From CALMFG01 sp963674805 (GTDB lineage Bacteria > Bacillota > Clostridia > Christensenellales > CALMFG01), in contig CAXXNY010000016.1 of the NCBI GenBank assembly GCA_963674805.2, forward strand, positions 1 through 64,000: a stretch of 64,000 bases of DNA, written 5' to 3'. Of this stretch, positions 1 through 8,819 are shown one piece after another. A model generated the notes under the pieces. It worked only from the letters and a program-made list of their open reading frames with translations. It made no database searches and was not told the DNA's origin. Both the position numbers and the translations under genes were made by a program. Every line of letters begins with the position of its first letter. The stretch's first letter is position 1.

Positions 1-105
1 TCTCACAACACCCGGGCAGCCGAGCGTATTGATGTTTGATGAAAAATCCAGCCAGTCCGCAGGATTGCCGTGCCACACATCGCCGCCGTGTTCAAACCGA
101 TTCAT
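1..105 (-). CDS. cobD: Threonine-phosphate decarboxylase CobD, N-terminal fragment cut by the window edge
   Basis: Only the first 35 codons are inside the window. They begin MNRFEHGGDVWHG and continue with LDFSSNINTLG, the N-terminal signature (HGGDV ... DFS.N.NPLG) of the PLP-dependent CobD / histidinol-phosphate aminotransferase-like family. CobD makes (R)-1-aminopropan-2-ol O-phosphate from L-threonine phosphate for the nucleotide loop of cobalamin. The ATG at 105 overlaps the TGA of the cbiT reading frame (ATGA), indicating translational coupling and membership in the cbi operon. The position beside cbiT favours CobD over HisC. The PLP lysine lies outside the window. Confidence 0.8.
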   Translation of the reverse strand, partial: MNRFEHGGDVWHGNPADWLDFSSNINTLGCPGVVR

Positions 106-691
106 CGTTTTCGCACCCCTGATATAATAAATACCGGATTATACGCTTGCATCATCGTCACTTCACTGATGGCTTTTCCTTTACTGACCTGTACCTGTAC
201 AATATCAACATCTATATATCCGCCGTCTTTAAGCAGTTTTAAAAACAAAACGGCATTCTCCAATGTGATAAAATTTGCGGTGATCCGTCCGCCATCCAGC
301 AAAATCTCATTTATCCGAGAGCATATATCGACCAACTTTCCATTGCTCCCGCCAATAAATACACAGTCAACACGATCTATATATTCAAGCGCTTCGGCGC
401 TTTACCGGCAATCACTTCAATGTTTTTACGGCCAAAGCGCTCTTTGTTTTGTTCGATTAGCAGGACGGCATTTTCGTCACACTCAACGGCTATGATTTTT
501 TTGGCAAGGAATGCGCATTCAACGCTCACCGATCCCGTGCCCGCCCCGATATCGAGCACCGTATCTTCGGGTTGTGGTTTTAACTTTGATATCGTTACAG
601 TGCGCACCTCTGCCTTGGTCATGGGCGCCCCGCCCCTGATAAAGGCCGCGTCATCTATACCGATTCCGTTATATATTGATGTTTTCATCAT
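102..691 (-). pseudogene. cbiT: Cobalt-precorrin-6B C15-methyltransferase (decarboxylating) CbiT, interrupted by a one-base frameshift
   Basis: CbiT is the SAM-dependent methyltransferase and decarboxylase that acts with CbiE on the corrin ring. The N-terminal part (691 down to about 397) has the family start IRGGAPMTKAEVR and the SAM motif DIGAGTGSVSVE. It then runs into a stop at 377-379. The rest continues in another frame, reading AEALEYIDRVDCVFIGGSNG and on to the TGA at 102-104. Restoring one G at about 393-397 (CCGAA to CCGGAA) gives a continuous protein of about 196 residues, the normal family length. Both halves are otherwise intact, so this is either a recent mutation or a base-calling error. 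It overlaps cbiE by 23 bp and cobD by 4 bp. Confidence 0.8.
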
Positions 692-1307
692 AAATCACCA
701 CCACACTCAACGGTTCAAAGCTGCCTTTTGCCGCTTCTTCGAGCGTCAGTTTTCGTATCCTTTCATCGGGGTAAGACAGCCGCTCACCGACTGCAATTAC
801 TTTTTCCGTTATCCCGGCATCAATCAGCCGCTTCGCAATTCTGGCGGGCGTATTAATACGGTCGGTCAGCAGCCCAACTTTGCTGTGTGCCCATGCCAAT
901 ATCTCTACCTCCGGCGCTTTCCCATGGGCGCTTCCCAGATAGGCATCGTCGTACAGCATGCCCAGCCGTGCAAACATCAGTGACATGGCGCTGACTCCGG
1001 GGATGATATCAAAGTGTATATCCGGCAGGTTCTGTTTCAAATACCGCAGCAGGCTGTAAAATCCGGTATCTCCGGACACCACGACGATGATGCGGTGTTT
1101 ACCTGCATTTGTTTTGATAAAATCGATTACCGATTTAAGCTGTCCGTCAAATATAATCACTCGTTTGCCTTTTACCGCCAATGCTTCAATATGGCGCTCG
1201 GCCCCGATAATAATATCCGACTCCTCTATCGCTTTTAAGCAGGCAGGCAGCATATAGTCCTTCCCGCCCGGGCCTAATCCCGCAACCTTAACTGTGTGCA
1301 TATCCAA
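669..1307 (-). CDS. cbiE: Cobalt-precorrin-7 C5-methyltransferase CbiE
   Basis: A 212-residue SAM-dependent tetrapyrrole methylase of the CbiE type. The N-terminus reads VKVAGLGPGGKDYM, the first glycine-rich SAM segment, and VVVVSGDTGFYS near residue 80 is the second conserved SAM loop. CbiE methylates C5 of the cobalt-precorrin macrocycle, and in many proteobacteria it is fused to CbiT as CobL; here the two are separate adjacent genes that overlap. The start at 1307 overlaps the end of cbiD; an in-frame ATG at 1301 is also possible. Cytoplasmic, in the anaerobic early-cobalt pathway. Confidence 0.93.
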   Translation of the reverse strand: MDMHTVKVAGLGPGGKDYMLPACLKAIEESDIIIGAERHIEALAVKGKRVIIFDGQLKSVIDFIKTNAGKHRIIVVVSGDTGFYSLLRYLKQNLPDIHFDIIPGVSAMSLMFARLGMLYDDAYLGSAHGKAPEVEILAWAHSKVGLLTDRINTPARIAKRLIDAGITEKVIAVGERLSYPDERIRKLTLEEAAKGSFEPLSVVVIYDENINI

Positions 1308-2427
1308 AGCCCCCTATAATCTCAAGCGCTGTATCGCCCATGCCGAGCAGTCCAAGTTCATGGCTGAACAAAACGGCCCCTGCGTTTATCTCATCAAAAA
1401 GCCGTTTTGCCATATGCGACTCAATGTCATACAAAATGCTCTTAATCACACAGTCCAGCAATCCGCAGTTTTGCAGCACCGTTGCCATAGCGTCCGTCGA
1501 AACACAGTCCAGTATTTCCCGCGCCTTATCCGCATCTCCACCGCATTTCAGCGCATGCGCCGCCATAATCTCTGCGCGGCAGTCCGCAAACTTCGAATGC
1601 GTATTCATGATACCGCCCGCAATTTTCACCGCTTTCCCGATATGCGCCACCAACAGCAGTTCACGAAACCCAAGGCCCAGCGCATGGTCCAGCATATCGC
1701 CGATGAAGTTGCTGATTTTTATGCCATAATCCATATCCAATTTCAGCGTCTCTTTCGCGAACTTCCAGCCGTAATTACCCGGGCAGAATAATGCCCGTTT
1801 ACATCCCTTTCCGGCTAAAACATCCATCTCTATTTTCAGTGAGGCAATCAACGCCTCTTCGCTCATCGGTTCAACGATACCGGTTGTACCCAAAATGGAT
1901 ATCCCTCCCGTGATGCCGAGCCGCTCATTAAAGGTTTTTTTGGCAATCCGCTCACCTTCAGGTACATAAATCTCCACATCGAAGCCGCCGTTATATTCAA
2001 ACTGCTCCGCAACGCTTGTCACTGCGTCTTTGATCATCTCCCGCGGCGTTTTATTTATCGCCGCATCTCCGACAGGAAGGTTTAGTCCATTTCGGGTCAC
2101 CGTACCGATGCCCTTCCCTCCGCTTATTTCGATACCTCTGTCTCGTTTTTTAACCAAGGCATAAATCAAAATACCGTTGGTCACATCCGGATCGTCCCCG
2201 CTGTCTTTCTGAACGGCACAGCTTGCCCGATCTCCGCATATTCGGATATCTTGGACACTCAGGTTCAGATCCCACTCTTTCGGCGTCGGCAATGTCACGG
2301 TATCCATTGGCTGTCCGCTCAACAGCATCAACGCAGCCGCCTTTGCTGCTGCAGCGGCGCAGGATCCGGTGGTATAGCCATATCTCAGCTTTTTTCTGCC
2401 TTTGATGATATACCGGTCCATACCCAT
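1288..2427 (-). CDS. cbiD: Cobalt-precorrin-5B C1-methyltransferase CbiD
   Basis: The 379-residue protein starts with the diagnostic CbiD signature: KLRYGYTTGSCAAAAAKAA spans about residues 13-31. CbiD is specific to the anaerobic pathway, where it methylates C1 of cobalt-precorrin-5B and has no sequence relation to the other corrin methylases. The start ATG shares one base with the cbiC stop (TAATG at 2425-2429), so the two are translationally coupled. Length and gene order cbiC-cbiD-cbiE-cbiT are normal for Firmicutes. No damage is seen. Confidence 0.95.
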   Translation of the reverse strand: MGMDRYIIKGRKKLRYGYTTGSCAAAAAKAAALMLLSGQPMDTVTLPTPKEWDLNLSVQDIRICGDRASCAVQKDSGDDPDVTNGILIYALVKKRDRGIEISGGKGIGTVTRNGLNLPVGDAAINKTPREMIKDAVTSVAEQFEYNGGFDVEIYVPEGERIAKKTFNERLGITGGISILGTTGIVEPMSEEALIASLKIEMDVLAGKGCKRALFCPGNYGWKFAKETLKLDMDYGIKISNFIGDMLDHALGLGFRELLLVAHIGKAVKIAGGIMNTHSKFADCRAEIMAAHALKCGGDADKAREILDCVSTDAMATVLQNCGLLDCVIKSILYDIESHMAKRLFDEINAGAVLFSHELGLLGMGDTALEIIGGFGYAHS

Positions 2428-3068
2428 TACCTGCTGTTATCCAGCATATACATCAATGCGTTTACGATCGCAACTGCAACCGTCGAACCGCCTTTTCGCC
2501 CGCGAATCACAATCGACGGAATATCGGTTTGCAGCAGTGCTTCCTTGCTTTCCGCCGCACCCACGAATCCCACCGGGACGCCGATAATCAGGTCGGGGCT
2601 TGCTTCGCCGTCTTCAATGTTTTTCAGCAGCGCATAAAGCGCGGTCGGGGCGTTGCCGATGACAAAAATCCGTATCCGGTTATCCCGGCATGCCTTTTGC
2701 ATCGCAATAGTCGATCGCGTAACGCCTTTCTCTACTGCTTGCGCTTTCACATCATCATCCGAAATATAGTTCACAATCTCACAGCCGAACCGGCTGAGCA
2801 CACGGCTGTTCACACCCGCTTCAATCATTTTCGTATCTGCATATATCCTGCACCCGTTTTGAATTACATTTAGCCCCCGTTCAACCGCATTGTTATTAAA
2901 TGAAACGAGATTTGCATACTCAAAATCCGCTGTGGTATGTATCATGCGCTGTACAATCAGCATTTGCTTTTCATCAAACCGGATATCGCTGTGCTTAGGC
3001 AATTCCCCGGCAATTAGCTCAAAGCTCTTCTTTTCAATTTTCATAGGGTCATTCAGATATTGATGCAT
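2427..3068 (-). CDS. cbiC: Cobalt-precorrin-8 methylmutase CbiC
   Basis: CbiC moves a methyl group from C11 to C12 to form cobyrinic acid. The chosen 213-residue product begins MHQYLNDPMKIEKKSFE, matching the family start (M-Y-I--P--IE--SF). It contains QRMIHTTADFEYANL with the catalytic histidine region, VIGNAPTALYALL, and a C-terminal VGFVGAAESKEAL. The ATG at 3068 is preceded by GGAAAGG at good spacing and overlaps the end of cbiA by 20 bp. Longer in-frame starts inside cbiA add unrelated residues. A second ATG at 3044 lacks a ribosome-binding site. Confidence 0.92.
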   Translation of the reverse strand: MHQYLNDPMKIEKKSFELIAGELPKHSDIRFDEKQMLIVQRMIHTTADFEYANLVSFNNNAVERGLNVIQNGCRIYADTKMIEAGVNSRVLSRFGCEIVNYISDDDVKAQAVEKGVTRSTIAMQKACRDNRIRIFVIGNAPTALYALLKNIEDGEASPDLIIGVPVGFVGAAESKEALLQTDIPSIVIRGRKGGSTVAVAIVNALMYMLDNSR

Positions 3069-4407
3069 TAAAAAATACCTTTCCGGCCAACTCGGGCGCC
3101 GCATAAAAATGCAGATGCGGATATCCTGCCAGCATATTCTTTTTCTTGGCGCCGCATTCCCAAAACACTGCCGGCTGGCCCGTTCGCTGCTTGCCGATAC
3201 GGTACCTGTAATCCGGATTCCCGCCTTGCATGCATGAATGGTGGAACTCATGGGCGTTAAAACACAGCCCGTCATAATGCACCGTCACATAACCGAACCG
3301 CTGTAAGCGTTCCGTCATCATGCTGTCCATATCATAAAACCCAACCATCTTGATGCGTTGATTTTCAATATTCTTAATACTTTTCGACAAGTACATGAAT
3401 CCGCCGCATTCAGCATAGCCGTTAAGCCCGCCTTCAAGCTGCTTTCGCAGGTCAGATATAAAAGACTGGTTCTCAGCTAATTCCCGGCCGAATACTTCCG
3501 GGAATCCGCCGCCGATATAAACCGCGTCCAGCCGATTTGGCAGCGTTGCGTCGTGCATGGGGCTGAATGGTATCAGTTCTGCGCCGAGCTCATTCAGTAA
3601 ATCCAGATTCGCCTGGTAATAAAATGAAAACGCGGTGTCACGGGCAATCCCGATACGCTTGCCATGCAATTTCTTCCCGCTCTTTTTATAAAAATCTGTC
3701 AGCTTTTCCGGCATGCGGGCGTTACCGCTTTGATGGCTGCGGCATATCTGAATCACCCGGTCAATATCCACGTGAGTTTGTATCAGCTTTTTCAGCCGAT
3801 CAATCCGCGCGGTTAACCCGGCTGTTTCCTGGTGCGGTATCAGCCCTAGATGTCTGCTCTCCAGCGCAATATCTTCACATTGCGGTAAGAATCCCAGGCA
3901 GGGAATTCCGGTATACGTTTCTACTGCCGCTTTAATCATCTGATAATGCGGATCACCGGATACACGGTTAACAATAACGCCGGCAATCTGAATCCGTTTG
4001 TCAAATTCGATAAAACCTTTGACGATTGCCGCAACACTGGCAGAAGCCGCTTTCCCGTCCACAATCAGGATTACCGGAGCGCCGATTATTCTGGCTGCAT
4101 GCGCACTGCTGGCCGTATTATGGATATCAGATCCGTCGTACATGCCCATGACGCCCTCAATAATCGCGCATTTCCCATCTGCATACTTTGAATAAAGGTA
4201 CCTGACGCAATCCTCACCGCAAAGGAAGGCATCAAGATTATGCGACTTCATACCTGTCACATACTCATGAAAACCCGGATCAATATAATCCGGCCCAACC
4301 TTAAACGGCGCAAGCTGTGCGACGCGGTCCTTCAGTGCTGCCATAAGCCCAATGCTGATCGTGGTTTTCCCGCACCCGCTGCCCATTCCCGCTATGATGA
4401 CGCCCAT
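3049..4407 (-). CDS. cbiA: Cobyrinic acid a,c-diamide synthase CbiA
   Basis: A 452-residue ATP- and glutamine-dependent amidotransferase that amidates the a and c side chains of cobyrinate. The N-terminal dethiobiotin-synthetase-like domain starts with the P-loop AGMGSGCGKTTIS (residues 6-18). The C-terminal class I glutamine amidotransferase domain has the nucleophile segment NGYAECGGFMYLS, and FNAHEFHHS carries the conserved histidine. It is the first gene of the cbi operon, about 160 bp below the cobalamin riboswitch, with the leader terminator between them. The ATG at 4407 follows GTGAAGG very closely; GAAGGG lies a little further upstream. Confidence 0.95.
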   Translation of the reverse strand: MGVIIAGMGSGCGKTTISIGLMAALKDRVAQLAPFKVGPDYIDPGFHEYVTGMKSHNLDAFLCGEDCVRYLYSKYADGKCAIIEGVMGMYDGSDIHNTASSAHAARIIGAPVILIVDGKAASASVAAIVKGFIEFDKRIQIAGVIVNRVSGDPHYQMIKAAVETYTGIPCLGFLPQCEDIALESRHLGLIPHQETAGLTARIDRLKKLIQTHVDIDRVIQICRSHQSGNARMPEKLTDFYKKSGKKLHGKRIGIARDTAFSFYYQANLDLLNELGAELIPFSPMHDATLPNRLDAVYIGGGFPEVFGRELAENQSFISDLRKQLEGGLNGYAECGGFMYLSKSIKNIENQRIKMVGFYDMDSMMTERLQRFGYVTVHYDGLCFNAHEFHHSCMQGGNPDYRYRIGKQRTGQPAVFWECGAKKKNMLAGYPHLHFYAAPELAGKVFFNASISE

Positions 4408-4469
4408 CCTTCACGTTTCCCTTCATCCGGTTCATAACCATTGATTCAAACGAAATACTGTTTTAATAT

Positions 4470-4508
4470 CCTATAAAATAAAAAACCCACTATATTTAAG
4501 TGGGTTTA
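4470..4508 (-). terminator. Intrinsic terminator in the cbi leader (riboswitch expression platform)
   Basis: On the minus strand, AAACCCACT (4507-4499) pairs with AGTGGGTTT (4491-4483) around a 7-nt loop. A U-rich tail, TTTTTATTTTATAG, follows down to about 4470. It lies between the cobalamin riboswitch and cbiA, as expected for a transcriptional OFF switch when adenosylcobalamin is bound. Confidence 0.85.
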
Positions 4509-4567
4509 ATCGCGAAATCAAAATTAATATGAGTTTTGAACACCGCTCAACTTCCCACCGAAGCATC

Positions 4568-4738
4568 AATCCATGGCATATTACGGCAGGTCTTCTGACT
4601 CAGACGCAATCATCTTCTCACCTTCCCGATTTCTCAGTGGCTTGCATTTTGCAAAGAAGATCTCATCATCACAGCAGCGGGGGCTGTGCCGGATTTACAC
4701 CGGCTTCCCTATTAATCAACGAATTGAACCGTTCTATT
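4568..4738 (-). promoter_or_regulatory. Cobalamin (B12) riboswitch controlling the cbi operon
   Basis: The minus strand carries the B12 box AGTCAGAAGACCTGCC (4600-4585). Upstream is the conserved core GGGAAGCCGGTGTAAATCCGG, within about 4709-4689, followed by GCACAGCCCCCGC. The order and spacing match the AdoCbl riboswitch aptamer. It sits directly after a good promoter and before the leader terminator and cbiA, so high cobalamin should stop expression of the cbi genes. The exact ends are approximate. Confidence 0.93.
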
Positions 4739-4752
4739 TTATTGTTAGCTAC

Positions 4753-4781
4753 ATCATAGAATGGATTAAGAAAAGATTCAA
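4753..4781 (-). promoter_or_regulatory. Sigma-A promoter of the cbi operon
   Basis: On the minus strand, TTGAAT (4781-4776), a 17-bp spacer and TATGAT (4758-4753) form a good vegetative promoter. Transcription would start near 4746, just ahead of the riboswitch. No other promoter is evident between here and the EAL-GGDEF gene end at 4886; the bases between are AT-rich with no recognised element. Confidence 0.7.
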
Positions 4782-4885
4782 GGTAATTTTTTATTCTATT
4801 TAGTAATATCTTATTTTAATTGGTTGGATATCTGTTTATTATTCAACGCATAATCTTATCGTACGAAACATCTCTGAATATCTGT

Positions 4886-6685
4886 TTAAGTTGCCGCAAA
4901 ATCTATCACATTATTGTCCTTTTCGAATTTAACAATATAGTTTGAGTACGGTTTTTGCTTCGAAAGTCGCTTAACGCCGGCAATATATTCGGCAAAGTTC
5001 TCCAGTGTATCAAAGCGCCTGAGTTTCCCATAATAGCAGGCAATATTGATATTGGTCAATGCGGTTTTCGCATACTTGCCGTGGCGGTTGCAGGCCGTAA
5101 TGAATCCGAGATTAAAGTCTGTTTGCGTATAAAACCCGACTTTTGCTTTTTCAAAGGCCTCAATGATTCCTGCCAGCGTCTCTTTAATCATATGGTGCGC
5201 TCCCGCATGGTCGTCCGGAACCTCACACATACAGACAAAATCGTCACCGCCGATATGCCCGACAAAGCTGTTAAAGGGCATCGCGCCAAAAGCGGTGGTT
5301 AATATTTCCGCTGTCCGGCGGATAACCGCATCACCGCTTTCAAAGCCGTAAAAATCATTATAGGCTTTAAAATCGCTCAAATCGGCATACGCAAACAACA
5401 CGCGGACATCGTTCTCCATGAATTTTCTGATATTATTATTGATGATATTATTCCCGGGCAGAGCGGTCAGCGGATTCAGCTGGGTCGCTTTTCTTGTGTC
5501 CTGCTCGTTATAAGCGTTGATTACCCGCTGCATGGATACGATTCCGAGGTACTTCCCGTTATTCGCCACGATAATGTCATCATAGATATGCCGTTCTTCA
5601 CGGCTCATCCCCGCTTCCAGCACCAGCTTAATCGGTGTATGGTAATTCACGATCAGCGGGGATCCGTTAAACAGCGATTGAATCGGTTTATTTCCGTATA
5701 GTGAATAGCCGAATTGCGTCGAAAACACACGATATAGTTCACTTTTTGTGATATAGCCCGCAATCATATCCGTATTATTGAGAAAACAGATTGAATCATA
5801 GTTTGTATCCTGAAAGCGTTCCAACACGTCACGGCACTTCATATCCGCGGCCAGTCCTTCGCGCTTTTCCATCAGTTGCCCCACGAACTTATAATCAAAC
5901 TCCTCGGGCGCGGTTTTATGCCGGTTTTTTTGATAATCCCTTATCAGTTCTTCTATTCCGGGATCCCTTTCGATGTTGATTTCCTCCGGTCCTCCAATTA
6001 AAAACCCCTGCGCAAAGTCAACCTGGAGGTCGATTAATGTTTTCAGTTCTTCTGTGGTTTCCACGCCTTCGGCAATCACCCGTATCCTTTTGTACTTCGT
6101 AAAAGCAATCATTGATTTAACGAATGCGCGTTTATCTGCGGACTTGTCAATATCCCTGACTAATCTGGCCGATAGCTTAACATAACTCCACCTGCCTAAT
6201 ATCACGTCGGTCATAGCCAGCATGCTGGAATCAATATCGTCCAGCGCCAGCGCGTATCCGCAATCCGTATAACGCTTAAAGCATTTAATCCGGTCCTGAA
6301 TATCCATATCATAAAACCGTTCACAGACTTCAAGTACAATATCGGATTTATTGAAGCCGTGTGCTTCCAGCTCCTCATTCAAACGTTCCATATGCCCTAT
6401 GTTATGCAGCATTGTGATGTTTTCGATATTTAAAAACAAAAGCACCGGGGATGCAGACTTTTTAAAATTCCTCAGCGCTCGGGTATGGCTCTCAATATCA
6501 AATTGTTCCGTTGCCTTTTTTTCGTTAAAAAGCGCCAGAATCGCCAGAGGGCTTTCATAATCCGATCCGGGTTCTCCTCTGGACAGCGCTTCCAGCGCAA
6601 CAAACCGACCGCTGTTTAAATCAACGATCGGTTGATAGACGGTTCGTAAATTCTTAAGAATATCACTCAAATTATCATCGCTCAT
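4886..6685 (-). CDS. EAL-CBS-GGDEF protein, putative cyclic-di-GMP phosphodiesterase and/or cyclase
   Basis: A 599-residue soluble protein with three parts. The EAL domain (about 10-245) has E32-A33-L34, N86, E119, DD149-150, K170, E206 and Q226, so the metal and catalytic residues of active phosphodiesterases are present, although the loop after DD reads IDSS rather than FGTG. Two CBS repeats (about 265-395) probably bind an adenine nucleotide. A C-terminal GGDEF domain (about 405-585) has GGDDF at 479-483, close to the active consensus, without an RxxD inhibitory site just upstream. There is no membrane segment. GGGGGAG precedes the ATG. It stands alone between the trp and cbi operons. The net direction, synthesis or breakdown, cannot be told from sequence. 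Confidence 0.88.
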   Translation of the reverse strand: MSDDNLSDILKNLRTVYQPIVDLNSGRFVALEALSRGEPGSDYESPLAILALFNEKKATEQFDIESHTRALRNFKKSASPVLLFLNIENITMLHNIGHMERLNEELEAHGFNKSDIVLEVCERFYDMDIQDRIKCFKRYTDCGYALALDDIDSSMLAMTDVILGRWSYVKLSARLVRDIDKSADKRAFVKSMIAFTKYKRIRVIAEGVETTEELKTLIDLQVDFAQGFLIGGPEEINIERDPGIEELIRDYQKNRHKTAPEEFDYKFVGQLMEKREGLAADMKCRDVLERFQDTNYDSICFLNNTDMIAGYITKSELYRVFSTQFGYSLYGNKPIQSLFNGSPLIVNYHTPIKLVLEAGMSREERHIYDDIIVANNGKYLGIVSMQRVINAYNEQDTRKATQLNPLTALPGNNIINNNIRKFMENDVRVLFAYADLSDFKAYNDFYGFESGDAVIRRTAEILTTAFGAMPFNSFVGHIGGDDFVCMCEVPDDHAGAHHMIKETLAGIIEAFEKAKVGFYTQTDFNLGFITACNRHGKYAKTALTNINIACYYGKLRRFDTLENFAEYIAGVKRLSKQKPYSNYIVKFEKDNNVIDFAAT

Positions 6686-6850
6686 GACACTCCCCCATGC
6701 TGTGATACAATTTTACCGATGTGTCATCAGGAGAATATCATTATATTGTAAATGGTTGGTAAATTGACTATCTCTATAAACCGGACTGGCATTTCTGCTT
6801 TATGAACAGTATTCAATCCAACCCTACTTATTGGCTATAGCCGTCTTCTT

Positions 6851-7633
6851 TTACGCTTCCATCGTGTCCTTCACTTCTTTTATAAAGGATATACCCGCCT
6901 CAAATCCCTGTTCCATAAAACGTCTGACCAGTGCGCTGCCGATAATCACGCCCTCGCAAAGGGCGCCGATTTCCTTTGCCTGCTGTGGTGTGGAAATACC
7001 GAATCCAACGGCGCGCGGGGTGTTTGTATGGGCTTTGATCTCATCCAAAAACGTGTCCAGGCCCGCATGTACGCTCTTGCGTTCGCCGGTTACGCCTGTC
7101 GTAGAAACACAATACACAAATCCCCTGGCTTCCGGTAGAATCATTTTAAGCCGCTCATTAGATGTCCTTGCCGCGAGACAGATGACATCCAAAGGCTTAT
7201 CGCCGATGACGCTTAAAATCTCGTCCTGCTCTTCATACGGCAGATCCGGAATAATCAGTCCGTCAATGCCGGAATCGACACAGTTTTGTACGAAGGACGT
7301 AATACCATATTTAAAAATGCTGTTGAAATAGACCAGCAGTAACAGGGGAACCTGTGAACGCTGCCTGGCCTTTCCCACCGCCGCAAATATATCTTCTATT
7401 GTGGTTCCTTTTTTAAGAGCCGCCTCGGCGCTCGCCTGAATAACCGGACCGTCTGCCACGGGATCTGAAAACGGTACACCCAGTTCAATCAAGTCCGAGC
7501 CGGCTTCTTCAAGGGCTACAATGGTGTCGTCAATACTCACTTCTCCCTGCGCACCCGGCATAAAGAACGTGATCAGCGCCTTCTTCTGTGCCTGCTTCAG
7601 CTGCTCAAATTTTATTTTAATTCGTGTATCCAT
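6851..7633 (-). CDS. trpA: Tryptophan synthase alpha subunit
   Basis: The 260-residue TIM-barrel subunit cleaves indole-3-glycerol phosphate to indole and glyceraldehyde-3-phosphate, passing indole to TrpB. The active-site pair is visible: E50 in LIELGVPFSDP and D61 in DPVADGPVIQ. The phosphate-binding end reads VGFGISTPQQ and GVIIGSALV. It is the last gene of the trp operon and overlaps trpB by 17 bp. No strong terminator follows in the 165 bp before the next gene; only a short GGCTATAGCC palindrome is seen just after the stop. Confidence 0.96.
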   Translation of the reverse strand: MDTRIKIKFEQLKQAQKKALITFFMPGAQGEVSIDDTIVALEEAGSDLIELGVPFSDPVADGPVIQASAEAALKKGTTIEDIFAAVGKARQRSQVPLLLLVYFNSIFKYGITSFVQNCVDSGIDGLIIPDLPYEEQDEILSVIGDKPLDVICLAARTSNERLKMILPEARGFVYCVSTTGVTGERKSVHAGLDTFLDEIKAHTNTPRAVGFGISTPQQAKEIGALCEGVIIGSALVRRFMEQGFEAGISFIKEVKDTMEA

Positions 7634-8819
7634 TGCTTGCCTCCATATCCTTAGCGATTCTCTCTACATCCTTATCGCCTCTGCCCGAAAGATTGAGAAT
7701 AACGACTTCGTCTTTGCGCGTTTTTGGAATGTTCTTCATGCACCATGCCAGCGCATGCGCACTCTCGATTGCCGGAATAATTCCTTCGGTACGGGTTAAC
7801 AGCATGAATGCTTCGGCAGCTTCTTTGTCTGTCGCCACCTCGTATTGTGCCCTGCCCGTCTCTTTCAGATAAGCGTGTTCCGGCCCGACGCCCGGATAAT
7901 CAAGACCCGCGGCTATGGAATACACCGGAAGGATTTGGCCGAAATTATCCTGCAGGAAAAAGGTTTTCATCCCATGCAAAACCCCCGGCGAACCGCATGT
8001 CATGGACGCCGCATGCTTGCCGGTCTCAATCCCGAGTCCGCCGGCTTCCACGCCGATCATCTCCACTTCTTTATCTCCGATAAACGGATAAAACAGGCCC
8101 ATCGCGTTGCTGCCGCCGCCGATACAGGCAATCAGTTTATCCGGAAGGCGGCCTTCTTCTAATAAAATCTGCGCTCTGGCTTCCTGTCCGATAATCTTTT
8201 GAAAATTCCTTACTAATGCGGGGTATGGATGCGGCCCGACCACCGAACCCAGAACATAAAACGTATCCTCTACGCGCGCCGCCCATGTCCGCAGCGCCTC
8301 ATTGGTCGCATCTTTTAACGTACCGGTACCCGAAGTAACCATCGTAACCTTTGTGCCCAGCATGCGCATACGCCGGACGTTGAGCGCCTGCCTTTCCATG
8401 TCCTCTTCGCCCATAAACACTTCACATTCCATGCACATCAGCGCCGCCGCAGTCGCCGTCGCAACGCCATGCTGGCCTGCACCGGTTTCGGCAATGACCT
8501 TTGTTTTTCCCATTTGCTTCGCGAGCAAAGTCTGGCCGATTACGTTGTTGATTTTATGCGAACCTGTGTGGTTCAAATCTTCGCGTTTTAAATATATCTT
8601 TGCACCCCCGAGTTTCTCAGTCAGATTCTCAGCCAAATAAAGTGGTGTGGGCCGTCCCGAATAGTCCTTTAATATTTTTTTATATGCTGCCTGAAACTCC
8701 TCTGATTCTAAATGCTTATCCATGGCCGCTTCAAGGTTGTTCAGCGCATACATCAATAGTTCCGGCGCATATTGCCCGCCAAAACTTCCATAAAAGCGTT
8801 TATTGTTTTTCGCCATCAT
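7617..8819 (-). CDS. trpB: Tryptophan synthase beta subunit
   Basis: A 400-residue PLP enzyme that condenses indole with L-serine. The PLP lysine is K89 in LNHTGSHKINN, and the phosphate-binding loop is CIGGGSNAMGLF. E.TGAGQHGVA contains the catalytic glutamate region of the TrpB1 type. The sequence starts MMAKNNKRFYGSFGG; either of the two ATGs (8819, 8816) could be used. It overlaps trpF upstream by 20 bp and trpA downstream by 17 bp, consistent with coupled synthesis of the alpha2beta2 complex. Confidence 0.97.
   Translation of the reverse strand: MMAKNNKRFYGSFGGQYAPELLMYALNNLEAAMDKHLESEEFQAAYKKILKDYSGRPTPLYLAENLTEKLGGAKIYLKREDLNHTGSHKINNVIGQTLLAKQMGKTKVIAETGAGQHGVATATAAALMCMECEVFMGEEDMERQALNVRRMRMLGTKVTMVTSGTGTLKDATNEALRTWAARVEDTFYVLGSVVGPHPYPALVRNFQKIIGQEARAQILLEEGRLPDKLIACIGGGSNAMGLFYPFIGDKEVEMIGVEAGGLGIETGKHAASMTCGSPGVLHGMKTFFLQDNFGQILPVYSIAAGLDYPGVGPEHAYLKETGRAQYEVATDKEAAEAFMLLTRTEGIIPAIESAHALAWCMKNIPKTRKDEVVILNLSGRGDKDVERIAKDMEASNGYTN

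Noticed and set aside
1340..1791. Plus-strand reading frames opposite cbiD and similar long antisense frames throughout the window
   Set aside because: They lie wholly opposite well-recognised genes, have no family signatures and no ribosome-binding sites, so they are shadow frames.
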